From Platycnemis pennipes (taxonomy: Eukaryota; Arthropoda; Insecta; Odonata; Platycnemididae): a stretch of 64,000 nt of DNA. Shown here piece by piece: positions 33,601-43,109 of this stretch. The translations under genes were made by a program, and so were the position numbers. Each line of letters opens with the position of its first letter. Position 1 is the stretch's first letter. The notes under the pieces were generated by a model. That model ran no database searches, was not told the DNA's origin, and saw only the letters and a program-made list of their open reading frames with translations. The stretch spans positions 8,066,494 through 8,130,493 of the forward strand of contig OW121853.1 of NCBI GenBank assembly GCA_933228895.1, given 5' to 3'.

Positions 33601-36600
33601 ATGAATCATGCACCCATGTGACTCATTCAACGTCTTCAAATAGGCATAATATGATCAAAAAATGTTTAGAAAGAATTAAAGGGAACCAAAAGCCTCACAT
33701 TTCTTCGCGATGTTCATTTGCTGCCTAGAAGTCAAGTTTTGATGTCCAGTCGATTTGTCAACTGGACATCAAAATTACACGAGCACCAATACTTCGTGAC
33801 AGTAAAAGTGAGATAAGTGCTTAGAATTAGCCATGAGGAATCCTTATATGGAAACAAAAATATCAATTGATAAGCTCAACCTCCTCCTAAAAGTAGACGA
33901 AAATCCACGTATGAAGTTGTTGAAATAGCAGCAAAAATTTAAATTCTGCCGTCAACTCAAGTTCGTTCTGCTCAACACGTACATTGTTCGGCATTTCCGC
34001 CTACGTTCCGAACTCGAATTCAAAAAATATAAAATGGAAATGAAGTATTCAAGCATAGTCAAGTGTGTTATTTCTAGTGATGGCCAGATCGGATCCGTCG
34101 GATCCAAAGATCTGCGGATCTTTCATTTTACTCGGTTCCGGATTCGGATTCAAAGACACGGAGTAAAAGCGGATCCGGATCGTAGATTTTAAATTTTCGT
34201 GGCTTAGCGATCGAAGCGCCCCATGAATGGAATGTAGGTGCGGTAGATATTGACAAGAAGAGGATGTGTAACTAAGGTCACGTACTTAGATGAAAACGTT
34301 CCGGTGCAACTAAAAGCAAAATAAAGAAATATGGCTTTTTTCCCCATTGCCCCAGTATCGTGGGAAAAAATACATAGGATGTCACTCGGGTAGCCTACAT
34401 TCGCCAGGATCAGGCAGGCAACGAGAGCTAGTGTACTTTAGTGTACTTCAGTTTAATGTTTTTCTTTTAGTCATTGCATCGAGAATGTTATAATCTTCAG
34501 TTTGAAACCATTACATCTGAATACTCACTTTATTATACTTTTGTTGTTTAAATTAGATTTAAAAATGTACCATTAACAAATTAAGGATGGTCCGGTCGGA
34601 TCCACGGGTCTTTAATTTCATTCGCTACTGAAATCATATCCGAAGACGGTAAAAATTCAGATCCGGATCGGAGATTTTAAAATTTCGCGGCTTAATGATC
34701 GATGCGCCCCTTGAATAGAATGTACGTATGGTAGAAACTGACAAGGAGAGGTTGTGTAACTCGGTCATGAAATGAGAAGAAGATTTTTTCCATTCCACAA
34801 AAACAAAATAAAAAAATCGTCGTGACTTATATCTCCATAGGCCCGGATGCGCGAGAAGAAAAATAAAGCCGAATGTCACGTGGGTCACCTACATTCGCGT
34901 GAACCTATGATAGCAAAGTTGTTAAAAATGAGGGCTAGTGTACTGCCAGTCACGAGTTCGATCCTTAAGACTGCCTAGAAATGCAGGCCATACTGTATTC
35001 CTAGGGTAATGCAAGTAGGCAGTTAAAAAAAGTAGATTATCAGAAATTTCATGTCAATTTATAATTCAAAAAAATGATAAAATTTGGCATTAGTGAAATG
35101 ATAAGAAAAAGTTTTTATTGCAGAATTAAATCGTGGAATCATTACATTAACTTTACCATATATCCTTGAGTGATGCATTTGTAAATCTAGTTTAAACGAT
35201 AGAAATACAAAAAAGTCAGTATTCACATGCAAAGGTTGGAAAAGAAGGATGATAAAGTTTTTGAGTCAATGGCTGAAAGAAAAATTTTAAACTACGATAA
35301 GAATCGAACTTCATTACCTGCAGCCCACTACCCCACTCTGCTATTGTTGGCTTACCTGATTTTGGAGAATACATGATCCCCACATGTCATTCTACTTTTT
35401 TCTTGCAAACTCCACAAAAAATGGAGAAAAAATCCGAGACTTTTTTAAATTTCACTTATAGTAGCATGAAAAAAGGCTAATCTCATTTCAAGATCAGAGT
35501 TACACAACCTCTCCTTAGGAGTATAAAATTCTCAAATTTCATTTTAAATGTTTTTATTAATAAGACATTGCAAAATTAATAGTTTAGCAGCTTGAAATAT
35601 TCTATAATAATTTTTTCGTCTTAAAAATGGAATCCCTGGATATTCCATAAATGGGATCTCTAGCCCACATTAAAATTTTTTTGTGTTTCTAAAAAAGAAT
35701 TTGAAAGCATTCAAGGATTTGATTAATAATTGGAAAACTCCTTTATTAATGAAAATGAACTTACAGTAGAACCTCTATTTTACGAAGTTGAAGGGACCCA
35801 AAAATTTGAGCTTTGTAAATCAGAGGGTTTGTAAATTGGAGGTTATCTTCCACTAACTCCTCTGTCTCCGGAACTGATGTGTCACCAAAACCAGCTGATC
35901 TCCAACAGTAGGAAATAGTTTTTGCGGTGACACTCCCATGCTCTGTCAACACCTTGCACAGCATGGAACAATGTCCATGGAGGCACATCATGCACATAAG
36001 AGGCTTGATCTGCGACAAATGTACGTCTACTAAAACTCTGCTGACAAGAATGCGAGTATACTTTCAATGCAATTAAGCACTATGCTGTACTTAACTTGTC
36101 AAATAGTTATGTTAGGGTTGAAATCAAACTAATTACTATAACAAATAATAGTCATATGCTTATTCTGGGAAAAAACAACAGATATTACGTGAAATTCTGT
36201 GTGTGCAGTGTATCTACTTCAAATTGAAAGGATTTAAAAATTACACCTCAATTATATTGATTCGCTGTATAGCATCTGGTGTTATTCCTAAGGCTAGGAG
36301 ACTCACTTTAGTAAAAGAGAATGAAACAGCCATGAATTTAAAAAAAAAGTTGAATATTTTTCTACAAATTTAAAATGGTATGAACTTGGCTGCTGCAACT
36401 GAATTAAGTTCTTGTAGCTGTTCAGTTGGTAGATCTCAAAATAAGGGGAATAACTCATAAGAGAATTGACTCATCCCGCGGAGTATTTTAAGCATATGCA
36501 GTTATGCATTAATTAATGAAAGGGGTATATTTAGTGCTAGTCGATTTGTGTGCAAAGAAGCCATTTTAACACGGGAAAGCCAGGGATGCATTTTAACTAG

Positions 36601-39600
36601 GAAATTTCAAAACAAATTCCAACTGACCTAGTATATTTCAGTGAAAAGACGGAGAAAATGCCTTTTTTGAAGAAAGAGTATTGTTTGAAATACATTTAAT
36701 AATATTTCGCAGCTGATGAAAGTCAATCTTAGAAATTCACTCAGTTAATTTTGAAATTCCCTCCTTTTGAAGATGCTTTCTACAGTGCTGACACCTAGCG
36801 GTGATTTACGAGAACTATTTGCTCGCTGCTATAGAAAGCGACAGCGATCTCAATGACGCGATCGCAAATTCTTACATAACGACGTAAAACACTTCTAATG
36901 AAAAATTAAATAATCAAATTGCATCAAGATTTGAATATAAGTAATTTATTATTACAAAATTAGTATTTTTTAATGATACTAAGGCCCACGACAGCTGCAG
37001 CAAAGAACTTACTACGGGAATGCTACTTTCAGGTGAAAGGCTGAACAAAGTTCTGAATCGGAGTTGCGGCAGCTACCTTAAAGCTAATTTTAAATAATTA
37101 CAGAGAAAATATGGATCCTTTGTGACGACCAATTAGGTATTCGCAATACACAAAATTATAGAAAAGGAATAGAAATTACCAAATACTAATCCGATTATTT
37201 TATGAACTGGGGCATTGTTTTCGAGAAGTAGGCGTCGTGCCATGCGTCTTTGAACATTTTTTCTTTGGATAATATAATTAGGATTGAATTGCGATTTGGA
37301 TGATCAGTCTCTGGGATTTTTGCTACACTTTAAGCACTTCAAAAAGCACCTTGCTCACATTCGATTTTTCCACATTTTCCCATATGAAATACTTGGACCG
37401 AGAGCCCTCTCAACATGACCTATCAGGCTTCAGCTGCTCCTCTTACGGTATACAGCGATCGTTATTCCATTGTACTGACTTCAGTGCTACAACACCATTT
37501 CAAAAACTTCGTAAAACAGAGGTCAATCACTCCTCGGGACTGGCCTCTCACTTCGTAAATCAATAAAATCGAGGTTTTGTAAAATAGAGGTCATTTTACA
37601 TGGTTTTTCCATATACAAAGATCGGGACCGGCGGAATGGTTCGTAAATTGGTGTCATTTCGTAAATTAGAGGTTCGTAAAAAAGAGGTTCTACTGTATAA
37701 TGTTTCTTTTAACTGCACTCCAAAGAATAGTTGTACAGGTTTCAAAAATGTATTGCTTGATGAGTATGTGATAAGGAAGGGGATCTTTATATTAGAAGTA
37801 ATAAGATATAGTTATTGCATCTGTAAATCTTGATCCAGGAAAATATTATCCACATAGATAATAGGAAGTTGATTTTTTCTACAATAAATTTACTTGTTTT
37901 TTGGTAATTCCATTGTTGCTGTATTTATATATTTATTAAAAATCTAGGATTAGAAAATGAATGAAATTCAGAATCAAGTATCTGAAACTAAGGATCCTAA
38001 ACCGAGATAAAGATCCGAAACCCAGGCAAGGATCCAGTTCCCGATCCAACAAAAAACCTGGTTCCGTCCATCACTAGTTATAATGTCAATGAATTCGCAT
38101 CAGAAAATTTAAAATGAAGATGAAGGTGCTCCCGTGCCTCCAATGTAGCATACTTACAGAGTAAACCCGGTTTCTTAAATATGCTAGAATAACTTAAATG
38201 AATATAAGTAAGTCGGTTGAAACTTAAGGCCCCCTGATACCTTGGGGCCCGCCGCTCGACATGAAGGCTGGCGGAGGAAGAGGCAGGCCTCGTGGAGCAA
38301 TAGGCAATGATGGGAGAAGTCCAGTGGGGGGAAGCCCTGGGTCGGGGAGGGGAAGGGGAGGCCGAGGGTATGGGAATTCGATTGTGGGGCCGTAGAGTTT
38401 TCAGAGGGCTAGACTGCAATGCAGAAGCCGCAACATACGTATTCTATTGTCCTACTGGTTGCTAAGACAGTTACAACGGCTGTAGTCGACTGATGGCTCA
38501 TCATCTCAGTGGCTCATCCTTGGCAGTCGTCATTGTTTGCGATGGAGATTTCCACGGGGCGTAGAGAGTAGTTGACTCAACTGCTTCATGAATTCTCCAC
38601 CATGTCAATTCATATCAGGACTTTACCTGCTACTCTGCAGGTGTCTTCAGGTCCTGAAGAAGAGCATCTTACGCTGAGCATGAATCGAAGCGGTGTAAAA
38701 TGTGTAAATCAGTTGAGTCAACCTCATGAAGATTCATATATATTTGAGGTCCTAGAAACGACACATTTTACCATTTACTTGCATTGTTCTGCATTGTATT
38801 GGAGTTTTTCAACTCTAGCATTCTACTAGCAGATTCAAATAAAAAATATTCTACCATCATTTACCTGGTAAGAATATGAAATAATCAGATGATAACTATC
38901 TATAGCACTTTCATGCAGTAGAGGGTGATTCTGTTTGGATAAAACTAGACTTGGGCTGATACAGATTGCAAGTATCAGGTATCGGCCATTTTCCCGACAC
39001 TTCAATACTTTCGGGTATCCGTTTTTTTTATACTTGTATTTGAAAGGATTTGATTGGTGAAAATCATCTAAAAACATATAATTTTGAAATTCAGCCTTCT
39101 TCAGCTGGTATACCAACGTGTCGCGTACTTGTTTACTTAGCTGCTATCTTCGTGACATTAAAAGTGAGACAAGTGCTTAGAATTGGTGATAGGAAAGCCT
39201 GAGGTGAAAAGCTCAACCTCCTCTGAAAAGTAGACGAAAATCCACATACGAAGAAAGTTAGCTGAAATAGCAGCAAAAATTAAAGTTCTGCCATCAACTC
39301 AAGTTTGTTCTCGTCAACGCATATGTTGTTCGGTGTTTCTGCCTGCCTGAATTACATTCCAAGCTCGTTTTCCAAAAGTATAAAATTCAAATATTTTGGC
39401 ACGGTCAAGTGTTATGATGCTAATGGATTAACATTAGAAATTTTAAAATGAAGATGAAGGTGTTTGTTGTGTGCCTCCGATGTTGCATATTGCGGAGAAA
39501 ACCTGGTTTCGTAAATTGACTAGAATAGCTTAAACGAATATTAGTAGGCAAATATTTGAAACTTAAAATACTTCATGGCAAAAGTACGATTCATATTCTA

Positions 39601-42600
39601 TCAAAATTCCTTCATTTATGCTTTTCAAATTGTTATGACAGTCTCCGAGGTGACGCTTGCCTCTGCAACTATTAAAAAATGTGCCATTTTTCATGGAAAA
39701 CTGCAAAAACATGCCTCAAAGGTAATTATTAAAAGAAAGACTGCATTAAACAAAAGGCTAAATTATCTACGCTCTGTTATTCTCCTTATGAATTTCGCCT
39801 CTTTCTTTTTTGGGATATCAAGCCTCCAAGTCGAGTCTATATATACTTTTTGCGTGGATAGTATACTTACACAAAATGCACTATTTGGTCATATAGTCAT
39901 CATTAATTATTGAGTGCGATAAACGCAAGGTATCATACGTACTTTTTTGGGAGGCATAATAATTGAAAATGAAACTTAGTTACAATAAATTGACGCCAGC
40001 AATGAACTAACTTGGCGGCATGCATATTGTTCCCCTGGAAGTTATGCAACTCACACATATACGTTGTCAACATGCCTTGAGAAGGCCTAACCTGTTCAGC
40101 AAGTTTTCTCAAGTTTTCTTCGTCGCCATGTTCAGGATTTCGGGTCCTTACAAAAACTTGCTAACGAGAGTCCACTGTATTTGGGTGTACCTGCAGGTTT
40201 AGAGTTTCCTGAGCAAATGATTTCAGAGACTAGTGCTATGGTCCTGATAGAAGAAACCTCTTAACTGCTGAGCATGTCCAGCAGCCATGTCAATAATATG
40301 TTAATGAGCAATACATTCAAAAATGAGCCGCTGAGTGTATTCAGCAGCTCTTATTTCCTAAAATGAATTTTCAGTATTTACAAATGCCAAGAGGGCTTAG
40401 AGTCTGAAATCAGTAAGAACCAGTAAGAGTAACAAAATAAAAGAGTTGTCACAATGTCATTTCTTTCAATAATTAGGTGCTTTTTTTTAACACTTTTGAT
40501 ACTGAGTTGACTTCACGAGAAAGAAAGCACTCAAATTTATCTAATTTTTTTAGAAAAATAAGTAAGGTATCGGCAAATAATGCTAATGGTATCGGCCACT
40601 GGTATCGAGGCATCGGTTTGGTATTGGAAAAAGTGGTATCGGTACAAGTGTAGATAAAACAATTGTATTATTCAAATTTAAGAAGCAACAAATTATATTC
40701 TTATGAATATTCATACTAGGGGCTGTAAGATAAATTAGAAAGAAAGCCCATCACAAAATGATTTATTCCATGGAATAAGTTATCATTGAAATATGTTGCA
40801 ATTGGTTTAAGAAAATATTTATTTATTTGTCCTAAATTCGCAATCTTGGGTAGAGGGTGGTTTAGGTAAAAGGTTTTTAACTTCTCCACAGGTAGAAATT
40901 ATCAGAATTTCTATTCAAACTCAAATTTCCCTCCCGAATATCGCAGTGCTTGATTATTTTCTCAGCGATGCCCTCCATTGGTGGGATATCCCTACAGGAG
41001 TATGGACACTTTACCTTTTTGCCTTTTCCATCTTGCAGAATTCCATCAGGAGAGGTAGACAAAAAGGAATATTATCATCTAAAAAGTCCAGTGGAAATAA
41101 CATTATTCCCATATAATTTTCACACGCCACAATAGTGATTTTTTCCATGGGCTAGCCGTATTCTGTGGCCTTATTCTTTGTAAATGACTAGCATATAATG
41201 GCCCAGACTGTTTTTTGCTGAGGGGCCAAGTCACAATTTGCATACACGGCCAGAAGTAGAGGCAGCCTCTTCAATCTCTCCGCAATCCGTATCTTGGAGT
41301 GCCGCTGATCCCTTGTCTTCTCCTCCAGTGCTTTTCTCTCTTCTGCACTGAGAGTGATGGATTTTGTAAAAGCATCAGCAGCTTGCATTCCATCTCCCTG
41401 GTCTCTTTCTCAATCTGGACCCTCTGCATGGGTGTTCTTTCGGAGGCATTGTCAGCTTCCGTTTTGCTCAGCATTTAGTCTCTCTCACTTTACGGGCAGC
41501 GTACAATATGGTACGACTCTTCTGCACTAACCTTTTATGCAGTACAGAGTGGAATTTGGAAGCCTCAGTTAACATTAAAAAGGTGAAAAAATAACCCTTT
41601 GACAAAATCACTATTGGAAAATAATTCCCTTTTGATGGTAGAAAAATATTTTGCAAGAATAAAGCGGTTGGGAGAATCGTGTGGAAGGCTGCTCAAACTA
41701 ATCCTAGGATTGTTGACCAATGATGATGATGAAGAATAAAGCATGAATTGATAAAAGATTAACTTTTATTTGCTCTTAAACTTACAGATTTCTCAGCATT
41801 TTGCTTCCTTGAAAGGATGCACATCCGTCACTCGTCATCAATACGGCACAAGTAAAATGTTTCAATGGGTGCGATCGCATAGCAGGATTAAACCTGCATT
41901 TCAAATAAAGAACAAAATTGTTTAATGTTTTTCATGCTACTGGAGAGGTGATCATGTCTTGTTTGAAGTATTTTTTTTTATTTTTAATGCCTTTTTTATT
42001 AAACCTTAAAAAAATTTAAAATTCAATCAGGAAAAAATTTTCGACGACTCTTGCTAGCATGGATGTAACATCGAATCAGACATAAATCGAGGACTTACTC
42101 TATTGTTCCCCTGGGAGTTGTGCAATCCACACATACGCGTTCAACTTGCTCAACGAGAGTCAACTGTATTTGGATGTACCTGCAGGTTTAGAATTTTCCT
42201 AGCTAATTTTTTCAGAGACTGGTGCTATGATTTCGGATAGAAGGACCCACTTAACTGCCGAGCATGTTCAGCAGCTCATATTTCTTAAAAAGAATTTTCA
42301 GTATTTACAAATGCAAGATGGCTTAGAGTCTGAAATCCTGAGTTGGGGCCGAGCGCGCTCATTTGAGCATACGCTCATGAGCACGCTAAATTTTAACGTG
42401 CAGTTGCAACTAGAGTTGACAGCGACACGGAATTTACCTCTCTTTTGTCATATCATGAGAAATTTTCATTCCAAAGACATACCTCTGCGCAATGTGCATT
42501 TGCTATTTTACTTTGAATTAATCACGGACACAATGTAAACAAAATCGTTTTTGCTACTTAATTTATAATATCACCCATTCCAATGGTTTCTTCATGAGGA

Positions 42601-43078
42601 AGAAATTTTCTGAAAATTGCCATTTATTACAGCAATTTTCAAGGGTGCTGGTAATTTATGAAAAATACCACAGTAATTTACGAAAATTACCCCAGTAATT
42701 TACTGAGTTGCCCATATCTATGTGTGACGTGCTTAGTGTTTAGCGGGTGCTGTGATTCAAAAGTGCAGGAAATGCAGTGTCTTTTTTATTCATCGTAATC
42801 TTTTTATCTGCATGCTCTGTGTCCGTAAATCTTTGCGAGCGTGCTCATTTTTTCGTGTCGTTGCAGAGGAGGAGAGTGGCAGCGAAAGGGAGGAGGAGGG
42901 CGAGCGGCAGCAGCAGAGGGACTCGGAGGACGAGCACTCGCAGAGGAGCTCACGGAGTGCATCCCCAGCGTCGAGTGGGGGGGAGGAGGAGGGGAGGGGT
43001 GGAGGGGAGGGGAGCGAGGAGGAGGAGGAGAGCGGGGATGATGAGGAGAGTGAGAGGGAAGACAATGATGAGGACTGA
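21601..43078 (+). CDS. PAF1: PAF1, RNA polymerase II-associated Paf1 complex subunit, 10 exons, 513 aa
   Basis: Exons: 21601-21662, 21763-21855, 21927-22127, 22213-22348, 22449-22592, 23080-23183, 26289-26531, 28334-28563, 33169-33285, 42867-43078. Every intron is GT-AG and the joined coding length is 1,542 nt, exactly 513 codons plus stop, close to the vertebrate protein (about 530). The start reads MPPTIQT. Conserved blocks follow in family order: [116 protein letters not shown]. The tail is a long Glu-rich, then Ser/Asp/Glu-rich low-complexity region, as in all PAF1 proteins. The nuclear Paf1 complex travels with elongating Pol II and supports H2B ubiquitination and H3K4/K36/K79 methylation. 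Introns 1-5 are under 500 bp, but intron 6 is 3.1 kb, intron 8 is 4.6 kb and intron 9 is 9.6 kb, all carrying transposons. Confidence 0.97.
21763..21855 (+). CDS. PAF1: PAF1 exon 2
   Basis: Acceptor AACTTTCAG; encodes [20 protein letters not shown] and on to ASN. Donor GTGAGT. Confidence 0.97.
21927..22127 (+). CDS. PAF1: PAF1 exon 3
   Basis: Acceptor TATTTCTAG; encodes [31 protein letters not shown] and [13 protein letters not shown]. Donor GTATGG. Confidence 0.97.
22213..22348 (+). CDS. PAF1: PAF1 exon 4
   Basis: Acceptor GGTATTTCAG; encodes [14 protein letters not shown] and [11 protein letters not shown]. Donor GTAAAG. Confidence 0.96.
22449..22592 (+). CDS. PAF1: PAF1 exon 5
   Basis: Acceptor CTTTAACAG; encodes [28 protein letters not shown] and YPDFK. 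Donor GTTTGT. Confidence 0.96.
22750..22960 (-). mobile_element. RTE-like LINE fragment in PAF1 intron 5
   Basis: On the minus strand this reads [18 protein letters not shown], the basic block near the C-terminus of RTE-type proteins, followed by degraded sequence. It is short and weak. Confidence 0.35.
23080..23183 (+). CDS. PAF1: PAF1 exon 6
   Basis: Acceptor TTGCTACAG; encodes [17 protein letters not shown] and EEMSQAMIR. Donor GTTTGT. Confidence 0.96.
23474..23682. mobile_element. Insertion with 170-bp spacer-free palindrome, 15-bp target duplication
   Basis: The words TTTTATAAAGGTTGC at 23459-23473 and 23683-23697 are identical and bound the insert. Inside, 23515-23684 is a palindrome centred on GGT|ACC with no loop and only about two mismatches per 85-bp arm (the last two bases overlap the flanking repeat). 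Forty-one further bases precede it. The arms contain ACCTGAAGATGACGCC and GTTGAAACTAGTTGTACC. The duplication length is typical of target-primed reverse transcription, not of DNA transposons. It lies in PAF1 intron 6. Confidence 0.75.
24988..25490 (+). mobile_element. CRE-MITE copy C (503 bp) in PAF1 intron 6
   Basis: Complete copy, TGGGGGCTTTTACT to GGTAAACGACCCCA, with a TGACGTCA octamer at 25142-25149 and the inverted CCAAT box. It is flanked by AAAA and TTCA. Confidence 0.85.
25690..26000 (+). mobile_element. Diverged CRE-MITE right half (copy C2)
   Basis: The right 140 bases (GGAATAATTGAGGGATC, GGCAATAAAAAATATGG, TAAACGACCCCA) are clearly the family's right end. Upstream, GTGATTGGTCAGTCAGGGCA corresponds only loosely to the family's GTGATTGGACGAAG block, so this may be a subfamily. 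Same orientation as copy C, 200 bp away. Confidence 0.65.
26289..26531 (+). CDS. PAF1: PAF1 exon 7
   Basis: Acceptor TTTCCTCAG; encodes [50 protein letters not shown] and [10 protein letters not shown]. Donor GTAACC. CRE-MITE copies lie upstream in intron 6. Confidence 0.97.
26870..27180 (-). pseudogene. Tigger/pogo transposase N-terminal fragment
   Basis: Minus-strand reading from 27180: [44 protein letters not shown]. This is the helix-turn-helix (CENP-B N-terminal type) DNA-binding domain of Tigger transposases. The remaining DDE domain is not present after it. It lies in PAF1 intron 7 in antisense orientation. Confidence 0.75.
27862..28189. mobile_element. Tigger-type terminal sequences in PAF1 intron 7
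   Basis: Two Tigger-like termini read toward the left: CTCGATTATACGAAGC preceded by TACAGTAAAAT (ending 28088) and CTCTCGTTAGGAGCTTGC preceded by TACAGCAGA (ending 28189). Both have TA outside the CAG end. The left partner may be the GGACTACGCTCGC word near 27868, but this is weak. Confidence 0.45.
28334..28563 (+). CDS. PAF1: PAF1 exon 8
   Basis: Acceptor TTTTTGCAG; encodes [37 protein letters not shown] and then an uninterrupted run of Glu (about 15). Donor GTAGGC, the weakest donor of the gene. Confidence 0.93.
29290..29460 (+). mobile_element. RTE-like LINE fragment in PAF1 intron 8
   Basis: In one frame this reads [38 protein letters not shown], the connection region after the RTE polymerase. 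No other part of the element is present. Confidence 0.6.
29472..29580. mobile_element. End of a hAT element of the BED family
   Basis: TAGTGGTGGGTTGAATAGC followed by TTCTC, AATTCGAATATT and GGATATTCAAATATC closely follows the outer right end of the EXT2-intron hAT (TAGAGATGGGTCGAATAGC, read inward from 61322). Only this end was found. Confidence 0.5.
30302..30406. mobile_element. 105-bp piggyBac MITE with TTAA target duplication
   Basis: Starts CCCTTACGCTG and ends CAGCGAAAGGG: inverted repeats of 11 bp with one mismatch. TTAA lies directly outside each end (30298-30301 and 30407-30410). This is the diagnostic structure of piggyBac insertions. It lies in PAF1 intron 8. Confidence 0.8.
31211..31382. 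repeat. 172-bp near-perfect palindrome beside 13-bp direct repeats
   Basis: The arms extend from GTAGTGAAATCTATTTGGGT outward to a centre at about 31296 in CTTCAGCCCTGAAG. They contain CTCCAAAACGTCGGCAG and CACCCGGTGGAAGAC. TTTGTGAACATTG occurs at 31196-31208 and again at 31414-31426. Between the palindrome and the right repeat lie 31 bases. The design matches the palindrome at 23515-23684 (CCTGAAGATG next to the centre) although the sequences differ. It is in PAF1 intron 8. Confidence 0.8.
31504..31770 (-). mobile_element. CRE-MITE copy D, inverted, internally deleted, PAF1 intron 8
   Basis: Both ends of the family are present in reverse orientation (TGGGGTCGTTTACCAT at the left, sequence up to CATTTCCATCTAA at the right), but the middle, including the TGACGTCA octamer, is gone. 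The junction is GCTACTTCG to GGTTAGAAG. It is opposite in orientation to copies C and C2 in intron 6. Confidence 0.8.
31771..33168. other. PAF1 intron 8, remainder
   Basis: Nothing recognised apart from the normal acceptor tract before exon 9. Open frames here lack family features. Confidence 0.4.
33169..33285 (+). CDS. PAF1: PAF1 exon 9
   Basis: Acceptor GGCGTTGCAG; encodes [20 protein letters not shown] and further acidic residues. Donor GTGAGT. The exon is nearly all purine. Confidence 0.9.
33737..33774. repeat. Perfect 14-bp stem, 10-nt loop hairpin
   Basis: TTTTGATGTCCAGT, then 10 bases, then ACTGGACATCAAAA. It lies within hAT family-2 copy A but has no counterpart in copy B, so it arose after the copies separated. 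Confidence 0.8.
34075..38076. mobile_element. hAT family-1 element nested in hAT family-2
   Basis: Ends TAGTGATGG and CCATCACTA are perfect 9-bp inverted repeats of hAT type, followed by GGATCC-rich subterminal repeats at both ends. The flanking octamers GTTATTTC (34067-34074) and GTTATAAT (38077-38084) agree at 5 of 8 positions, consistent with a decayed hAT duplication. A second internal left-end-like segment begins near 34586, so the element is partly duplicated. It contains the Tigger element 35764-37695. No hAT transposase is recognised inside. Confidence 0.75.
35764..37695 (-). mobile_element. Tigger element (1,932 bp) nested in hAT family-1
   Basis: Inverted ends CAGTAGAACCTCTATTTTAC and CAGTAGAACCTCTTTTTTAC (read inward from the right), with TA immediately outside each. 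Minus-strand frames near 35761-36067 read [18 protein letters not shown] and [18 protein letters not shown], the end of a Tigger DDE transposase. Upstream transposase domains are missing, so it is non-autonomous. Multiple GTAAAT/GAGGTT words repeat inside the right end. Confidence 0.8.
38221..38937. other. PAF1 intron 9 segment, unassigned
   Basis: A G/C-rich patch at about 38225-38400 (GGCCCGCCGCTCGAC, GGGGAGGGGAAGGGGAGG) stands out from the AT-rich surroundings. An open frame at 38572-38829 has no known domain. Confidence 0.3.
38946..40652. mobile_element. hAT family-2 copy B (1,707 bp) with perfect 8-bp target duplication
   Basis: Begins TAGACTTGGGCTGATAC and ends, reading inward, TACACTTGTACCGATAC. 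GATAAAAC occurs exactly outside both ends (38938-38945 and 40653-40660). This proves a hAT-type 8-bp duplication. No transposase is recognised, so it is non-autonomous. GTATCGG words recur near both ends as subterminal repeats. Confidence 0.88.
40024..40400. repeat. Direct repeat partner of 42100-42345
   Basis: Shares in order GTTCCCCTGG, ACTCACACATA, TAACGAGAGTC.ACTGTATTTG, TGTACCTGCAGGTTTAGA, TTCAGAGACT and CTTAACTGC.GAGCATGT with 42100-42345. The TAACGAGAGTCCACTGTA word is a Tigger-type terminus. Confidence 0.65.
41160..41650 (-). other. Possible degraded transposon coding segment, PAF1 intron 9
   Basis: Two overlapping minus-strand frames (41388-41188 and 41474-41271) are rich in Lys/Arg/Glu and read like one frameshifted helical segment ([12 protein letters not shown] next to [20 protein letters not shown]). 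I do not recognise a family. Confidence 0.25.
41655..41735 (+). mobile_element. 3' tip of an RTE-like LINE
   Basis: AGGATTGTTGACCAATGATGATGATG is, apart from orientation, the same as the 3' end of the fragment at 597-1545; only the tip is present. Confidence 0.6.
42100..42345. repeat. Direct repeat partner of 40024-40400
   Basis: See 40024-40400. The copies are about 2.1 kb apart in the same orientation in PAF1 intron 9. Each is in the region of a Tigger-type right end. Confidence 0.65.
42867..43078 (+). CDS. PAF1: PAF1 exon 10 (stop codon)
   Basis: Acceptor GTCGTTGCAG; encodes [31 protein letters not shown] and ends [10 protein letters not shown], stop TGA at 43076-43078. The phase fits exon 9. 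Confidence 0.93.
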
Positions 43079-43103
43079 GAGTGTAACGAGTGTGCTTCGC
43101 AAA

Positions 43104-43109
43104 AATAAA
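43104..43109 (+). terminator. PAF1: PAF1 poly(A) signal AATAAA
   Basis: Canonical hexamer 26 bases after the stop codon, giving a very short 3'UTR. The Tigger element starts about 70 bases further on. Confidence 0.8.

Larger units (their letters stand above)
33384..38220. mobile_element. hAT family-2 copy A, split by a nested hAT (PAF1 intron 9)
   Basis: The outer segments (33384-34066 and 38085-38220) align in order with the intact family-2 copy at 38946-40652: GGTATCGGCCATTTTCCC, TTCTTCAACTGGC, GTGAGATAAGTGCTTAGAAT, AAAGTAGACGAAAATCCAC, then, after the insertion, AAAATGAAGATGAAGGTG and GTGCCTCC. The insertion point is in the word GTGTTAT. The right end of this copy is lost. Confidence 0.7.

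Noticed and set aside
33094..33602. Minus-strand Pro/Leu-rich frames at PAF1 exon 9
   Set aside because: Same cause: antisense of GAG/GAA-rich exon.
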